Source: JBAZOB01 sp041648895 (GTDB lineage Bacteria > Patescibacteriota > JAHJAL01). From it: a stretch of 60,551 bases of DNA. The notes under the pieces were generated by a model that saw only the letters and a program-made list of their open reading frames with translations, did no database searches and was not told where the DNA came from. The first letter of the stretch is position 1; every line of letters begins with the position of its first letter. The stretch spans positions 1 through 60,551 of the forward strand of contig JBAZOB010000003.1 in assembly GCA_041648895.1 (NCBI GenBank). The letters run 5' to 3'. The position numbers and the translations under genes were made by a program. This document shows positions 16,464 through 24,100 of this stretch, one piece after another.

Positions 16464-18134
16464 ATGCTCGAAAACATAAAAACCAGCGAGGACCTTGCGA
16501 ATCTATACAGAAAGATCAAAGAGATTGAGGAAATCGATATCACCAAGCTCCGTTTCGTCATGTATACCCGCAAATCTACCAAAGATGAAAAGCGACAAGC
16601 CAAATCTATACCCGATCAGATAACAGAATGCAAACAAACTGCTGAACGTCTCAATCTTAACATAACTGCTATTGTTAAGGAAAAAGAATCAGCCAAGGAA
16701 CCAAATATTCGGCCCAAATTTCGTCAAATGCTGAATGATATAAAAGCTGGGAAATATGATGCCGTGTTGGCGTGGCATCCAGATCGTCTCTCTCGCAACA
16801 TGATGGAGGCTGGAGAGATCATAGATATGCTGGATAAAAACCTTATCAAGAGCCTCAAATTTGCTAGTTTTGAATATACCAATGATGCTTCCGGTAAGAT
16901 GCTACTTGGTATAGCCTTTGTACTTTCAAAACAATATACAGACAAATTAAGTAAAGACGTGAGCAGAGGAATAAAACGAGGTATTGAGAGAGGCCAATAC
17001 TTGAACAAAGGAAAACATGGATATTACAAGGATATAAATCAATATTTACGACCGGAAGAGGTCCATTTTAACCTCTTGCAAAAAGCATGGTATTTGAGAG
17101 TAGAAGGCAATTCTCTCGATTATATTGCCAACTATATGAACGAGCACAACTACCAAAGACGATACAAAGGTACTCACAAATTAAAGAAATTCAAATTTGA
17201 TAAAAGACGACTATCTGAGCTATTTCGAGATCCTTTTTATTGCGGGGTATTAGTTTATGGTAAAGATACAGTTTGTAATCTAGGCGAGGTTTTGGATGAC
17301 TTTGTGCCGATGATAGACGTTTCTGTCTTTCTTAAAATAAATAAACTCAAAGGCGAAAAAGAGCTTTTTGCTCTAGCTAGAAAACATCGTGAAGATGTGC
17401 TAGCGGACCTGATGAGAGGAAAAATTATTTGTGGTCATTGCAATGAGCCCTACACTTCAGGAATCACTGTCAAATACAAAAAGGATAAAAAGGGAAAAGT
17501 AATATCCACGGAGCACAGATATTATTATCGTTGCGAAACTGTAAAATGCAAGATGAGAAACGAGTCTATACCACCAAGAACATATTTGGAGTTTGCCCAC
17601 GATCTATTTAGTGACAATTTGACATTAATCGAAAATAAAAAGGCATTTGATATATACGTTAAGCATGCAAAGAAAGCCATTAAATACAAGGTTAGAGAAT
17701 TGACTGATACTAGATATGGCTTATATAAAGAAGAAGCTCTGTTGAAGGAAAAAATTGAAGAAACAAAGAGGATAATCGTTGATCATAGGGATGATAAAAT
17801 TTTAGTTGAAGAATTTACCGAAGATCTAAAGAAACAAAAAGAAGAGCTTAAAACAGTATCAGATACGATCCAAAATATCACTGACGTATTAAAAGATACT
17901 GAAAAACTGATTTATTCCTATCCAGAGTTTCTCGAACTAATTGCGAAAATACCGTCTAGGATTAAAAAGACTAAAAATATGGCCGCACTCGACAAACTAA
18001 TGAAAAATATCTTCTCGAACTTTGTCATTAAAAATCGAAAAGTTGCTTCCTATGAACTAAAAGAACCCTTCAAACAAATTATGAAAGGTGCTCTTGACTC
18101 AAAAGTCCTAAAAAGTCGGGGATACCGGACTTGA
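16464..18134 (+). CDS. Large serine recombinase (integrase), C-terminus remodelled by integration
   Basis: 556 residues. The resolvase-type catalytic domain starts with FVMYTRKSTKDEK, with the nucleophile Ser at about residue 38, and has VLAWHPDRLSRN. A recombinase domain (HGYYKDINQYLRPEEV), a zinc ribbon (CGHCNEPYTSG and YRCETVKC) and a long coiled coil follow, as in phage integrases. The last codons after KVLKSR (GYRT, stop 18132-18134) are read from the tRNA-Pro gene. The native tail of 46 codons lies at 11500-11640. The CDS overlaps tRNA-Pro by 19 bases on the opposite strand. Confidence 0.93.
   Translation: MLENIKTSEDLANLYRKIKEIEEIDITKLRFVMYTRKSTKDEKRQAKSIPDQITECKQTAERLNLNITAIVKEKESAKEPNIRPKFRQMLNDIKAGKYDAVLAWHPDRLSRNMMEAGEIIDMLDKNLIKSLKFASFEYTNDASGKMLLGIAFVLSKQYTDKLSKDVSRGIKRGIERGQYLNKGKHGYYKDINQYLRPEEVHFNLLQKAWYLRVEGNSLDYIANYMNEHNYQRRYKGTHKLKKFKFDKRRLSELFRDPFYCGVLVYGKDTVCNLGEVLDDFVPMIDVSVFLKINKLKGEKELFALARKHREDVLADLMRGKIICGHCNEPYTSGITVKYKKDKKGKVISTEHRYYYRCETVKCKMRNESIPPRTYLEFAHDLFSDNLTLIENKKAFDIYVKHAKKAIKYKVRELTDTRYGLYKEEALLKEKIEETKRIIVDHRDDKILVEEFTEDLKKQKEELKTVSDTIQNITDVLKDTEKLIYSYPEFLELIAKIPSRIKKTKNMAALDKLMKNIFSNFVIKNRKVASYELKEPFKQIMKGALDSKVLKSRGYRT
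18110..18119. repeat. Right attachment core of the element
   Basis: AAAAAGTCGG, the partner of 11490-11499. It covers recombinase codons for K, S and R and, on the other strand, the last four bases of tRNA-Pro (CCGA) with its T-rich 3' flank. Confidence 0.8.
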
Positions 18135-18189
18135 ACCGGTGACCTCATGCACCCCATGCATGCGCGCTAGCCAACTGCGCTAATCCCCG
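18116..18189 (-). tRNA. tRNA-Pro (anticodon GGG)
   Basis: The acceptor stem CGGGGAT pairs with ATCCCCG, discriminator A. D-stem GCGC/GCGC; anticodon stem CATGC/GCATG with loop ATGGGGT (anticodon GGG, G37 as usual for Pro). T-arm ACCGG TTCAAGT CCGGT. CCA is not encoded. It is the integration target, and its 3' end is kept intact by the element's core repeat. Confidence 0.93.
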
Positions 18190-18233
18190 AAAGATTTGAT
18201 CTTTGGTTGGAAACTAATATTAATTTTGGATGT

Positions 18234-18361
18234 TGATAAATTTTCAATTTTAAATTTCTAATTTTCAATGATTGAGTCGCTTCGCGACAATATTATATAT
18301 ATCCGTCGCCTTGGCGACACCTCCATTGAAAATTAGAAATTTAAAATTGAAAATATATCAA
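18234..18361. repeat. Imperfect long palindrome with two inner hairpins
   Basis: Outer AT-rich arms (about 37 bp, AATTTTCAATTTTAAATTTC and its complement) flank two small GC hairpins, GTCGCTTCGCGAC and GTCGCCTTGGCGAC. It fills the gap between tRNA-Pro and the convergent site-2 protease gene. No coding sequence is seen. Confidence 0.7.
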
Positions 18362-18389
18362 CATCCAAGGTGACTAATATTGTTTGTGT

Positions 18390-19037
18390 TCATGTAAATA
18401 TACTGACTGGCAGGCCACGGAGTAAATATTGAAAAATACCAAAGACAAAGATAAATAGCCACCAGAGAATAGGATACCAGATATGGATGATAAGGAGAAT
18501 AAAAAGAAGGCGCGGGCCCCAAATCATGTAGCGGCGGAGGGAAACAGGGTTTTTTATCAAGGCCATGACTAGTTTTGATCCATCAAGAGGGTAAATTGGT
18601 AGCAGATTAAATATTAACAACAAAAGGTTGGCGTTGAGAAGAATTTCCGTAAATTGGATGATGACATTGTTATCAATATTGTAGCCGAGGATAATAGCCA
18701 TGGTGCCCGGCAAGGAACTGAAGAAGGCGAGGATAAGATTGGCGGCTGGACCGGCGAGGGAAGTGATGGCAAAATCTATAGCCGGGCGGCGATAATGGCG
18801 AGGATCGGTTATAACCGGTTTTCCCCAACCAAAACCGGCAATTAGTAAAAAAATTGAACCGACGGGGTCGAGATGTGCCAGAGGATTAAGGGATATTCTG
18901 CCTTGTAATTTGGGAGTGGGGTCGCCCAGTTTATTGGCAGTCCAGGCATGTGAAAATTCATGAAAAGTAATGGCCACGATCAGGGCCAGAATAAATAGTA
19001 TTGTTTCGATTGGGTTTTGTAAAATATTGAGCAGCAT
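18390..19037 (-). CDS. Site-2 protease family membrane metallopeptidase (M50)
   Basis: 215 residues with about five membrane spans. The zinc-binding HExxH is in TFHEFSHAWTANKLGDPTP at the end of the first span (about residues 25-30). The second M50 motif, LLPIYPLDGSKL, lies near residue 150 and supplies the third ligand Asp. It would cut membrane-embedded substrates. It belongs to the short M50 group without a PDZ domain, common in bacteria as a stand-alone protein. It is divergent from rpmB. Confidence 0.9.
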   Translation of the reverse strand: MLLNILQNPIETILFILALIVAITFHEFSHAWTANKLGDPTPKLQGRISLNPLAHLDPVGSIFLLIAGFGWGKPVITDPRHYRRPAIDFAITSLAGPAANLILAFFSSLPGTMAIILGYNIDNNVIIQFTEILLNANLLLLIFNLLPIYPLDGSKLVMALIKNPVSLRRYMIWGPRLLFILLIIHIWYPILWWLFIFVFGIFQYLLRGLPVSIFT

Positions 19038-19118
19038 TATTAATGTTTATATTCACATATAAAGTAAGAACATGATACAATTGTAATGCTTATTTTTATT
19101 ATACCATTAGGAATATTT

Positions 19119-19304
19119 ATGTCTAAACAATGTGTGGAATGTGGTAAGGCGGCCATGTCGGGTAACAATGTCAGTCATTCACATCGAAGAACTAAGCGTA
19201 GTTTTAAAGTAAATTTGCAACTACGAAATATCCAGGTGGCCGGACAAAACAAAAAGGCTTTATTGTGTTCGCGTTGTATTAAATCATTGCATAAAGAACA
19301 ATAA
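19119..19304 (+). CDS. rpmB: Ribosomal protein bL28
   Basis: 61 residues starting MSKQCVECGKAAMSGNNVSH, with the typical basic SHSHRRTKRSFKVN segment and a CSRC motif near the end. Together with the first CxxC this suggests a zinc-binding form (CVEC and CSRC). ATG 19119 is used; the frame is open 33 bases further but those residues do not belong to the family. holB begins one base after the stop. Confidence 0.93.
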   Translation: MSKQCVECGKAAMSGNNVSHSHRRTKRSFKVNLQLRNIQVAGQNKKALLCSRCIKSLHKEQ

Positions 19305-19305
19305 A

Positions 19306-20259
19306 ATGAAGAGTGTAGATTGGAGTGGTATCATTGCTCATCGGAATATCACGGCTCGGCTTGATCGTTATATTAAGGATGACAACATCCCTCACGGGAT
19401 GATTTTTGTTGGTCAGGATGGAGTCGGGAAAAGAATGATAGCCATAAGATTGGCTCAGGCTTTGATGTGTCAGCGCGATGATTGGCCGTGCCAAGAGTGT
19501 TTTTCTTGTCGGTTGTGGAAAGATAATCTAGTCAATAACCGATTCTATTTATCTGGTAATGAGAAAATATCGATTGAGCAAGTGCGGCAAATAAAAAGTG
19601 AATTGTTAAAATCTGATATTATGTCCGGTTATCGGGTGGTGGTGATTGACGGTATTGAGCGGATGACCAGGGAAGCGGCTAATGCGATATTGAAATTATT
19701 GGAAGAACCGAAGCAAAAAATAGTTTTTATCGGTATTACAGTTGATATTAATAATGTATTACCGACCATTTCTTCCCGGAGTGTGATTTTGTATTTTAAT
19801 CGCCTGAGTTATTTGGAGTCGACTGAATTGCTGACTGATCTCTCCAGTCGTGATCAAATGGTTAAGGTGATGATGGGACGGCCGGGTTTGTACAAAAAAT
19901 ATCAGTTATTGAGTCGTGACCGACATATAAAAAATGTAATCGGGTTTTGGCGGTTATTTTTTGCTAGCTATGCTACTCGGGTCAATATGATTGCCAAACT
20001 GTCAAAAGTTGAGACTGATAAAATGGCTGGCTGGCTGACTTTTTGGGAAAGCTGTCTGCGTGATTATCTGTTGTGGCAAAGTGGATCAAATCAGTATCGT
20101 TGGTGGCAGGATCAGACGACGGATGATATTTACCCAAAAATAAAATTGCCGGCTTCCCGAGTGCTTGCTTTGTTGGCTAATTTGTCGTTTTTGCGTGACA
20201 ATATTGATCGGGGCTTAAACAAGAAATTGCAGCTGGTTGATTTTTTTATCAATAACTAA
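19306..20259 (+). CDS. holB: DNA polymerase III delta' subunit
   Basis: Clamp-loader subunit of 317 residues. A P-loop (FVGQDGVGKRMIA), a zinc-binding group (CQRDDWPCQECFSC) and the NAILKLLEEPKQKIVFIG segment are typical of HolB/DnaX-like proteins. SRSVILYFNRL contains the SRC-like arginine-finger region (here SRS). The C-terminal collar domain is divergent. It starts one base after rpmB and is probably in one operon with the RicT-like gene. Confidence 0.9.
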   Translation: MKSVDWSGIIAHRNITARLDRYIKDDNIPHGMIFVGQDGVGKRMIAIRLAQALMCQRDDWPCQECFSCRLWKDNLVNNRFYLSGNEKISIEQVRQIKSELLKSDIMSGYRVVVIDGIERMTREAANAILKLLEEPKQKIVFIGITVDINNVLPTISSRSVILYFNRLSYLESTELLTDLSSRDQMVKVMMGRPGLYKKYQLLSRDRHIKNVIGFWRLFFASYATRVNMIAKLSKVETDKMAGWLTFWESCLRDYLLWQSGSNQYRWWQDQTTDDIYPKIKLPASRVLALLANLSFLRDNIDRGLNKKLQLVDFFINN

Positions 20260-20302
20260 ATATTATATATTATAATGAATAATTAATAATTTTTTATATT
20301 TT

Positions 20303-21166
20303 GTGGAAAAAAATTTAGATAAAAAAAAGATTGTCGGAGTGCGGTTTATCTCTGGAGTCAAGATTTATCATTTTGATGCGTCCGGGTTCGATTTGAAACG
20401 TGGTGATTATGTAGTGGTGGAAAATCAGCAGGGGGAGGAGTTGGCGCGGGTGATTTATGAAAATGTGCATCCGGAAAAAGTGACGATCGATAAGGATAAT
20501 AAAGATGAGGAAAACAAGGTTGGTTTAGCCAAGGTTATTCGTTTGGCGTCGGCTGATGATAAAAAACTAACGATAAGTTTTCATCAGGGGAAACATGAGT
20601 ATATATCAGCGGCAACGGGTTTGGCCAATAAATTGCATGTAAAGGTGCGTTTTATTGATGTGACTCGTTCGTTGGACAAAACCACCCGTTTGTTGTTTAT
20701 GTTCGTGGCTGATGGCCGGGTAGATTTTCGAGAATTGCTGACTTTAATGTCGAAAAAGTTTAATTCTTCAATCCGTCTTTATCAGGTGGGTCCGCGAGAT
20801 GCAGCGAGAATAGTGGGTGGAGTGGGGGTTTGTGGACAGCAGTTGTGTTGTCGTCGTTTTTTGAATAAATTTGCTAGTATTACCATGGAAATGGCTCGGG
20901 AACAGGATTTGGTTAATGTTGGCAGCAATAAAATTTCTGGGGTATGTGGCAAATTGTTATGTTGTTTGGATTACGAATTGGAAATTTACAAAAAATTAAA
21001 AAAAGGTTTTCCCCGAGTGGGTGAAAACGCCAAAGTCAAAGGGGAAGTGGGGCGAATTATTGAGCGCAATGTTCTACTGCGGACGGTTTCATTGGTAATG
21101 GAAAATGGCTTGCGCCAGAATTTTTCGGTAGATGAGGTAGAAATTATCAAAGATAAATCCGAATAG
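20303..21166 (+). CDS. PSP1-domain protein (RicT/YaaT-like)
   Basis: 287 residues from a GTG start at 20303. The PSP1 domain has DARIVGG-type sequence (RDAARIVGGVGVCGQQLCC) and a second Cys pair (SGVCGKLLCCLDYE). These match the iron-sulfur-binding cysteines of the B. subtilis RicT (YaaT) family, which works in RNA maturation. The position after holB is the same as in Firmicutes, where yaaT follows holB, which supports the call. The Cys in CRRFL and CGQQ are all kept. Confidence 0.88.
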   Translation: MEKNLDKKKIVGVRFISGVKIYHFDASGFDLKRGDYVVVENQQGEELARVIYENVHPEKVTIDKDNKDEENKVGLAKVIRLASADDKKLTISFHQGKHEYISAATGLANKLHVKVRFIDVTRSLDKTTRLLFMFVADGRVDFRELLTLMSKKFNSSIRLYQVGPRDAARIVGGVGVCGQQLCCRRFLNKFASITMEMAREQDLVNVGSNKISGVCGKLLCCLDYELEIYKKLKKGFPRVGENAKVKGEVGRIIERNVLLRTVSLVMENGLRQNFSVDEVEIIKDKSE

Positions 21167-21177
21167 TTGACTATTTA

Positions 21178-21262
21178 ATAATGAATAATGAATAATTGAT
21201 AATGAATAATTGATAATTTTATTATTCATTATTCATTATTAATTATTAATTATTAATTTTAA
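21178..21262. repeat. AT-rich palindrome built of short repeated words
   Basis: The left part repeats ATGAATAATTGATA-like words and the right part repeats TTATTCATTATTAATTA words, which are largely complementary. It lies between the RicT-like gene and the TPR gene and has no coding potential. Confidence 0.6.
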
Positions 21263-21263
21263 T

Positions 21264-21920
21264 ATGGTTGAATTATTAATAATATTGGTAATTACGGTAG
21301 TTTTGGTTTATGTAATTTGGCGTTTTACGCGGCCAAAGTCGGCTTCATATGGTATTGAAGTGGTGGCGGGAAAATCAAAAAAGAAAAATTATGATGAAAT
21401 ATCTGATCAGGGTGAATCTTTGGAAGAAGATAGTATTAATAAAGAACAACCAGTGGACAGCCGGATGATGGAGGAGAGTGAGGGCGATGGTCAGGCAGTG
21501 ATTGGTAAATTAAAATCTTCAACCGAGAAGGAGTGTATTGAATTAATTTATCAGAATCCAAAAGATATCAATGCTTATTTACGTCTTTGTGTTTATTATT
21601 TACAGCGACAGAAATGGAATGATGCTAAGGAGGTGTTGATGGAAGCTTTGAAGGTTGATCCGGATAATGATAAACTTTACAATAACCTGGGTATTGTTTG
21701 GTATCGGCTAAAAAGATATAATAATGCAGTTACGGCTTTTGAGAAAGCTATCAAATACAATGATAAAATTGCTCATCGATTTATGAATTTAGGGCTCTCT
21801 TTGGCGGCGTTGGGTGAAAATGAAAAAGCGTCGGAATGTTTTTCAAAAGCCATATCTTTAGATCCGGAAGCTAAGGTTTATCAGGATTTATTGTCGGAAG
21901 CGAAGAGTCTATTGGTTTAA
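21264..21920 (+). CDS. Membrane-anchored TPR protein
   Basis: 218 residues. One N-terminal membrane span (VELLIILVITVVLVYVIWRF) is followed by a charged linker and, from about residue 90, three or more tetratricopeptide repeats (KLYNNLGIVWYRLKRYNNAV and RFMNLGLSLAALGENEKASE). TPRs act as protein-binding scaffolds; the partner is unknown. It is followed directly by tRNA-Thr. Confidence 0.8.
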   Translation: MVELLIILVITVVLVYVIWRFTRPKSASYGIEVVAGKSKKKNYDEISDQGESLEEDSINKEQPVDSRMMEESEGDGQAVIGKLKSSTEKECIELIYQNPKDINAYLRLCVYYLQRQKWNDAKEVLMEALKVDPDNDKLYNNLGIVWYRLKRYNNAVTAFEKAIKYNDKIAHRFMNLGLSLAALGENEKASECFSKAISLDPEAKVYQDLLSEAKSLLV

Positions 21921-21925
21921 TTGTT

Positions 21926-21998
21926 GCCACCCTAGCTCAATTGGTAGAGCTACTGTCTTGTAAACAGTGGGTTGTCGGTTCGAGTCCGACGGGTGGCT
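21926..21998 (+). tRNA. tRNA-Thr (anticodon TGT)
   Basis: Acceptor GCCACCC with GGGTGGC. D-arm GCTC/GAGC; anticodon stem ACTGT/ACAGT with loop CTTGTAA (anticodon TGT); T-arm GTCGG TTCGAGT CCGAC. CCA is not encoded. Confidence 0.95.
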
Positions 21999-22016
21999 CT
22001 TGAGGGAAAAGGAACA

Positions 22017-22074
22017 AGGATCAAGATTCAAGTACTAAATACTTGAGAGTTGATCCTTGATACTTGATCCTTAT
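22017..22074. repeat. GATCAAG-type palindromic spacer
   Basis: AAGGATCAAGATTCAAG on the left and CTTGATACTTGATCCTT on the right form an imperfect inverted repeat between tRNA-Thr and tRNA-Tyr. It is the same word family as 22257-22305, 24008-24062, 39643-39723 and 40953-41021. Confidence 0.65.
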
Positions 22075-22080
22075 AAACAT

Positions 22081-22163
22081 GGGTAGGTAGCGAAGCGGTC
22101 AAACGCGACAGACTGTAAATCTGTTGGCTTATGCCTTCGGGGGTTCGAATCCCTCCCTGCCCA
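22081..22163 (+). tRNA. tRNA-Tyr (anticodon GTA)
   Basis: Type II tRNA with a long variable arm (TTGGCTTATGCCTTCGG). Acceptor GGGTAGG with CCTGCCC; anticodon loop CTGTAAA (anticodon GTA); T-loop TTCGAAT. Confidence 0.95.
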
Positions 22164-22256
22164 CTTACTTTAAAAAGGGATGAGAGGTTTACACCCTTCT
22201 TTATATGAGTCAATGTAGAGGGGGTGAATCCCTCCCTTTGTGGGGCCCCGGGGAAG

Positions 22257-22305
22257 TACCAAGGATCAAGTTTCAAGTTTCAAGTGGCTTGATCCTTGGT
22301 ACTTG
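22257..22305. repeat. GATCAAG-type palindromic spacer
   Basis: ACCAAGGATCAAG and CTTGATCCTTGGT are inverted copies around TTTCAAG repeats, just before tRNA-Thr(GGT). The stretch 22164-22256 before it holds no gene; it includes GGGGTGAATCCCTCCC, vaguely like a T-arm. Confidence 0.65.
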
Positions 22306-22310
22306 TTTTT

Positions 22311-22383
22311 GCCACCGTAGCTCAGTTGGTAGAGCGCATCCATGGTAAGGATGAGGTCACCAGTTCGATTCTGGTCGGTGGCT
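22311..22383 (+). tRNA. tRNA-Thr (anticodon GGT)
   Basis: Acceptor GCCACCG with CGGTGGC; D-arm GCTC/GAGC; anticodon stem CATCC/GGATG with loop ATGGTAA (anticodon GGT); T-arm ACCAG TTCGATT CTGGT. Confidence 0.95.
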
Positions 22384-22387
22384 TTTT

Positions 22388-22416
22388 AAAAAACTGCTTT
22401 TGTAAAAGCAGTTTTT
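22388..22416 (+). terminator. Rho-independent terminator after the tRNA cluster
   Basis: Stem ACTGCTTTT (22393-22401) pairs with AAAAGCAGT (22404-22412) and is followed by TTTT. It ends the Thr-Tyr-Thr tRNA transcript; the A-rich left side also lets it act on the convergent gene. Confidence 0.85.
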
Positions 22417-22484
22417 GTGTAGTATCTATAAAAGATGAAGATACTAATCTATATTTGGAGATTTCTAGATAGAAGAAGTGGGAA

Positions 22485-23378
22485 TTAGCTTTTTGTACTG
22501 GATTGATGTTTGCTAAATATAGTTTCTATTTCTCCAAGTAGTTTTAGGCCAGATTGTCTTTTTTGGGGATCACTTTCGGGAGCAGAGGTAAGAGAGAGTT
22601 TTTTTTCTGGCAATTGTTCTTTAACTAAAGTGTATTTTTCATTGGTGTGCCATGGCAAATATATTCCTCGGTAGTATTCTTGGGAAAATATTTCTTGGTC
22701 TTTTTTCTTGAAAAAGTCGTGAAAAGAAATAGAGATGTCGGGGTTGTCCAAGAATTGGTATTTAAAGGTATTGATAGCAATGTTACGTGAGCGTCCAGAT
22801 TCTACCCAATCATCTACAATCATGATTTTGTAATCAGTTTGATTTTTAGTTTTTTTGTCATCGTTGATGCTTTGTTTTAGTTTGCTAAAATATCCTTGAT
22901 CAATTAATTGTTTGTCGTATTTTTCCCAATAGTCTTTAAATTTTACTTTATCAGATTGTTCTATTTGAGATATCATTTTTTGGATTATATTACGGGTTCC
23001 TTCATTATTAATTTTATTCTTTTTTTTTATTAGATCTTCTTTTTCGTAACGTCGTTCAAATGTTTCATAACTTGTGACTTCTCGGTAATCATCCTTCATC
23101 ATATCTAATTTTTCTTGTCCGATATTAGTATATCTTATTTGGGGTAACTTCTTAGCTTTTGTTTTTTCAGTTTTTCCCCATGCCGCTTTGAGCATCCAGG
23201 ATATAGGTCGGGCGGATTTGTCCATGAAAATGAGCATATCAATTTTTTGGTCGGCAATTTTATCAACCAATTCGAATGTCCTTTGTCTAATGGCATCTAT
23301 TTTTTCGGGGGTGTCAAATAATTTTTCAGATCCGGATATATTTTCTTCTTCAAAATTTTTTGATTCAATATTTGACAT
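22485..23378 (-). CDS. Phosphoribosyltransferase-like hypothetical protein
   Basis: 297 residues, charged and soluble. The segment YKIMIVDDWVESGRSRNIA (about 190-210) matches the PRPP-binding motif of type I phosphoribosyltransferases (hydrophobic strand, DD, then a Ser/Thr-Gly turn). Near the N-terminus, MLIFMDKSARPISWML looks like the first strand and loop of that fold. A long helical insertion lies between. The ligand is unknown. The gene stands alone, convergent with the tRNA cluster. Confidence 0.6.
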   Translation of the reverse strand: MSNIESKNFEEENISGSEKLFDTPEKIDAIRQRTFELVDKIADQKIDMLIFMDKSARPISWMLKAAWGKTEKTKAKKLPQIRYTNIGQEKLDMMKDDYREVTSYETFERRYEKEDLIKKKNKINNEGTRNIIQKMISQIEQSDKVKFKDYWEKYDKQLIDQGYFSKLKQSINDDKKTKNQTDYKIMIVDDWVESGRSRNIAINTFKYQFLDNPDISISFHDFFKKKDQEIFSQEYYRGIYLPWHTNEKYTLVKEQLPEKKLSLTSAPESDPQKRQSGLKLLGEIETIFSKHQSSTKS

Positions 23379-23425
23379 TTTAACTTGTTAGTTAGTTAAT
23401 TGAATTATCATAGTATTGTATCATT

Positions 23426-23475
23426 ATTAAACATAATATTCAATATATTCATTAAACATAATATTCAATATATTC
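23426..23475. repeat. Two tandem 25-bp repeats
   Basis: ATTAAACATAATATTC followed by AATATATTC occurs twice in exact tandem, upstream of the phosphoribosyltransferase-like gene. The rest of the gap up to rpmG (23476-23660) shows nothing recognisable. Confidence 0.85.
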
Positions 23476-23680
23476 AATGCTTGTTTTTCTATGTCATAGT
23501 CAATCAGATAGAGAAGTATTTCCTCCGATTAAAAAAGTTGCGAGAATAAGTTAAATCTAATAGAATGATAGAGTAATGTTTATTGATATTATTCTATGTT
23601 TTAATTTAATTTTTGAAAGAGTTAAGTTATTTGTACAGGAAGGAATTTGGAATTTATAATTATAAATCAGGGAGTTAGAT

Positions 23681-23854
23681 ATGGCTAAAGAAAGTCGAGA
23701 AGTAATAAATATGGAATGTAGTGGTTGCGGGCGCATAAATTATCAAACGGAAAAACGGGTTAAGCCGCGTAGTGGTGAGCAGATCACCAAGTTGGAGATA
23801 ACCAAATTTTGTAAGCATTGTCGGAAGAGATTGAAACATAAACAAACTAAGTAA
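23681..23854 (+). CDS. rpmG: Ribosomal protein bL33
   Basis: 57 residues starting MAKESREVINMECSGCGRIN, with ECSGC and FCKHCRKR as the two CxxC zinc-binding pairs. TEKRVKP and KLEITKFCKHC are typical of bL33. GGAG stands eight bases before the ATG. tRNA-Trp follows, an arrangement often seen near secE-nusG, but those genes are not here. Confidence 0.92.
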   Translation: MAKESREVINMECSGCGRINYQTEKRVKPRSGEQITKLEITKFCKHCRKRLKHKQTK

Positions 23855-23894
23855 GGATCAAGTATCAAGTAAATATTCTTGAAACTTGTATGTT

Positions 23895-23966
23895 GGGGGT
23901 ATAGTTCAACGGCTAGAATTTCGGTCTCCAAAACCGACGATCTCAGTTCGAATCTGAGTGCCCCCG
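23895..23966 (+). tRNA. tRNA-Trp (anticodon CCA)
   Basis: Acceptor GGGGGTA with TGCCCCC and discriminator G. Anticodon stem TCGGT/ACCGA with loop CTCCAAA (anticodon CCA); T-arm CTCAG TTCGAAT CTGAG. Because the anticodon is CCA rather than TCA, it gives no support for TGA reading as Trp. Confidence 0.94.
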
Positions 23967-23972
23967 CTTGAT

Positions 23973-24002
23973 AAACAGCTATATTTTTATGGCTGTTTTT
24001 TA
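23973..24002 (+). terminator. Rho-independent terminator after tRNA-Trp
   Basis: Stem AAACAGC (23973-23979) pairs with GCTGTTT (23992-23998), followed by a T-run. Confidence 0.8.
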
Positions 24003-24007
24003 GTTAA

Positions 24008-24062
24008 TGATCAAGTATCAAGTGTTATATACTTGATCCTTGGAACTTGATCCTTGATCCTT
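24008..24062. repeat. GATCAAG-type palindromic spacer
   Basis: GATCAAGTATCAAGT on the left and ACTTGATCCTTG words on the right form an inverted repeat before the secreted-protein gene at 24101. Confidence 0.65.
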
Positions 24063-24100
24063 TTTATTATGTTATATTATTAGTAGAATAATGTTACTTT

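Larger units (their letters stand above)
11490..18119. mobile_element. Integrative element inserted at tRNA-Pro by a serine recombinase
   Basis: About 6.6 kb bounded by a 10-bp direct repeat (AAAAAGTCGG at 11490-11499 and 18110-18119). The right copy contains the last bases of tRNA-Pro. Inside are the recombinase, its displaced 3' end, a 59-residue ORF and a block of minus-strand genes. Removing one repeat copy and the interior rebuilds tRNA-Pro followed by a T-rich tail (CTTTTTTAATT on the minus strand). Joining the two inner ends rebuilds a longer recombinase frame. Element genes are AT-rich with frequent AGA codons, unlike the flanks. There are no conjugation genes; a terminase-small-subunit-like ORF hints at a phage satellite. 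Confidence 0.85.

Noticed and set aside
22164..22256. Degenerate tRNA after tRNA-Tyr
   Set aside because: Only a T-arm-like word (GGGGTGAATCCCTCCC) is seen; no acceptor or anticodon arms can be drawn.
22028..22276. Minus-strand ORF across the tRNA cluster
   Set aside because: It is the complement of tRNA-Tyr and spacer repeats, not a gene.
23895..23966. TGA read as tryptophan or glycine (alternative code)
   Set aside because: tRNA-Trp has anticodon CCA only, many genes end in TGA at expected lengths, and no gene needs TGA read-through.
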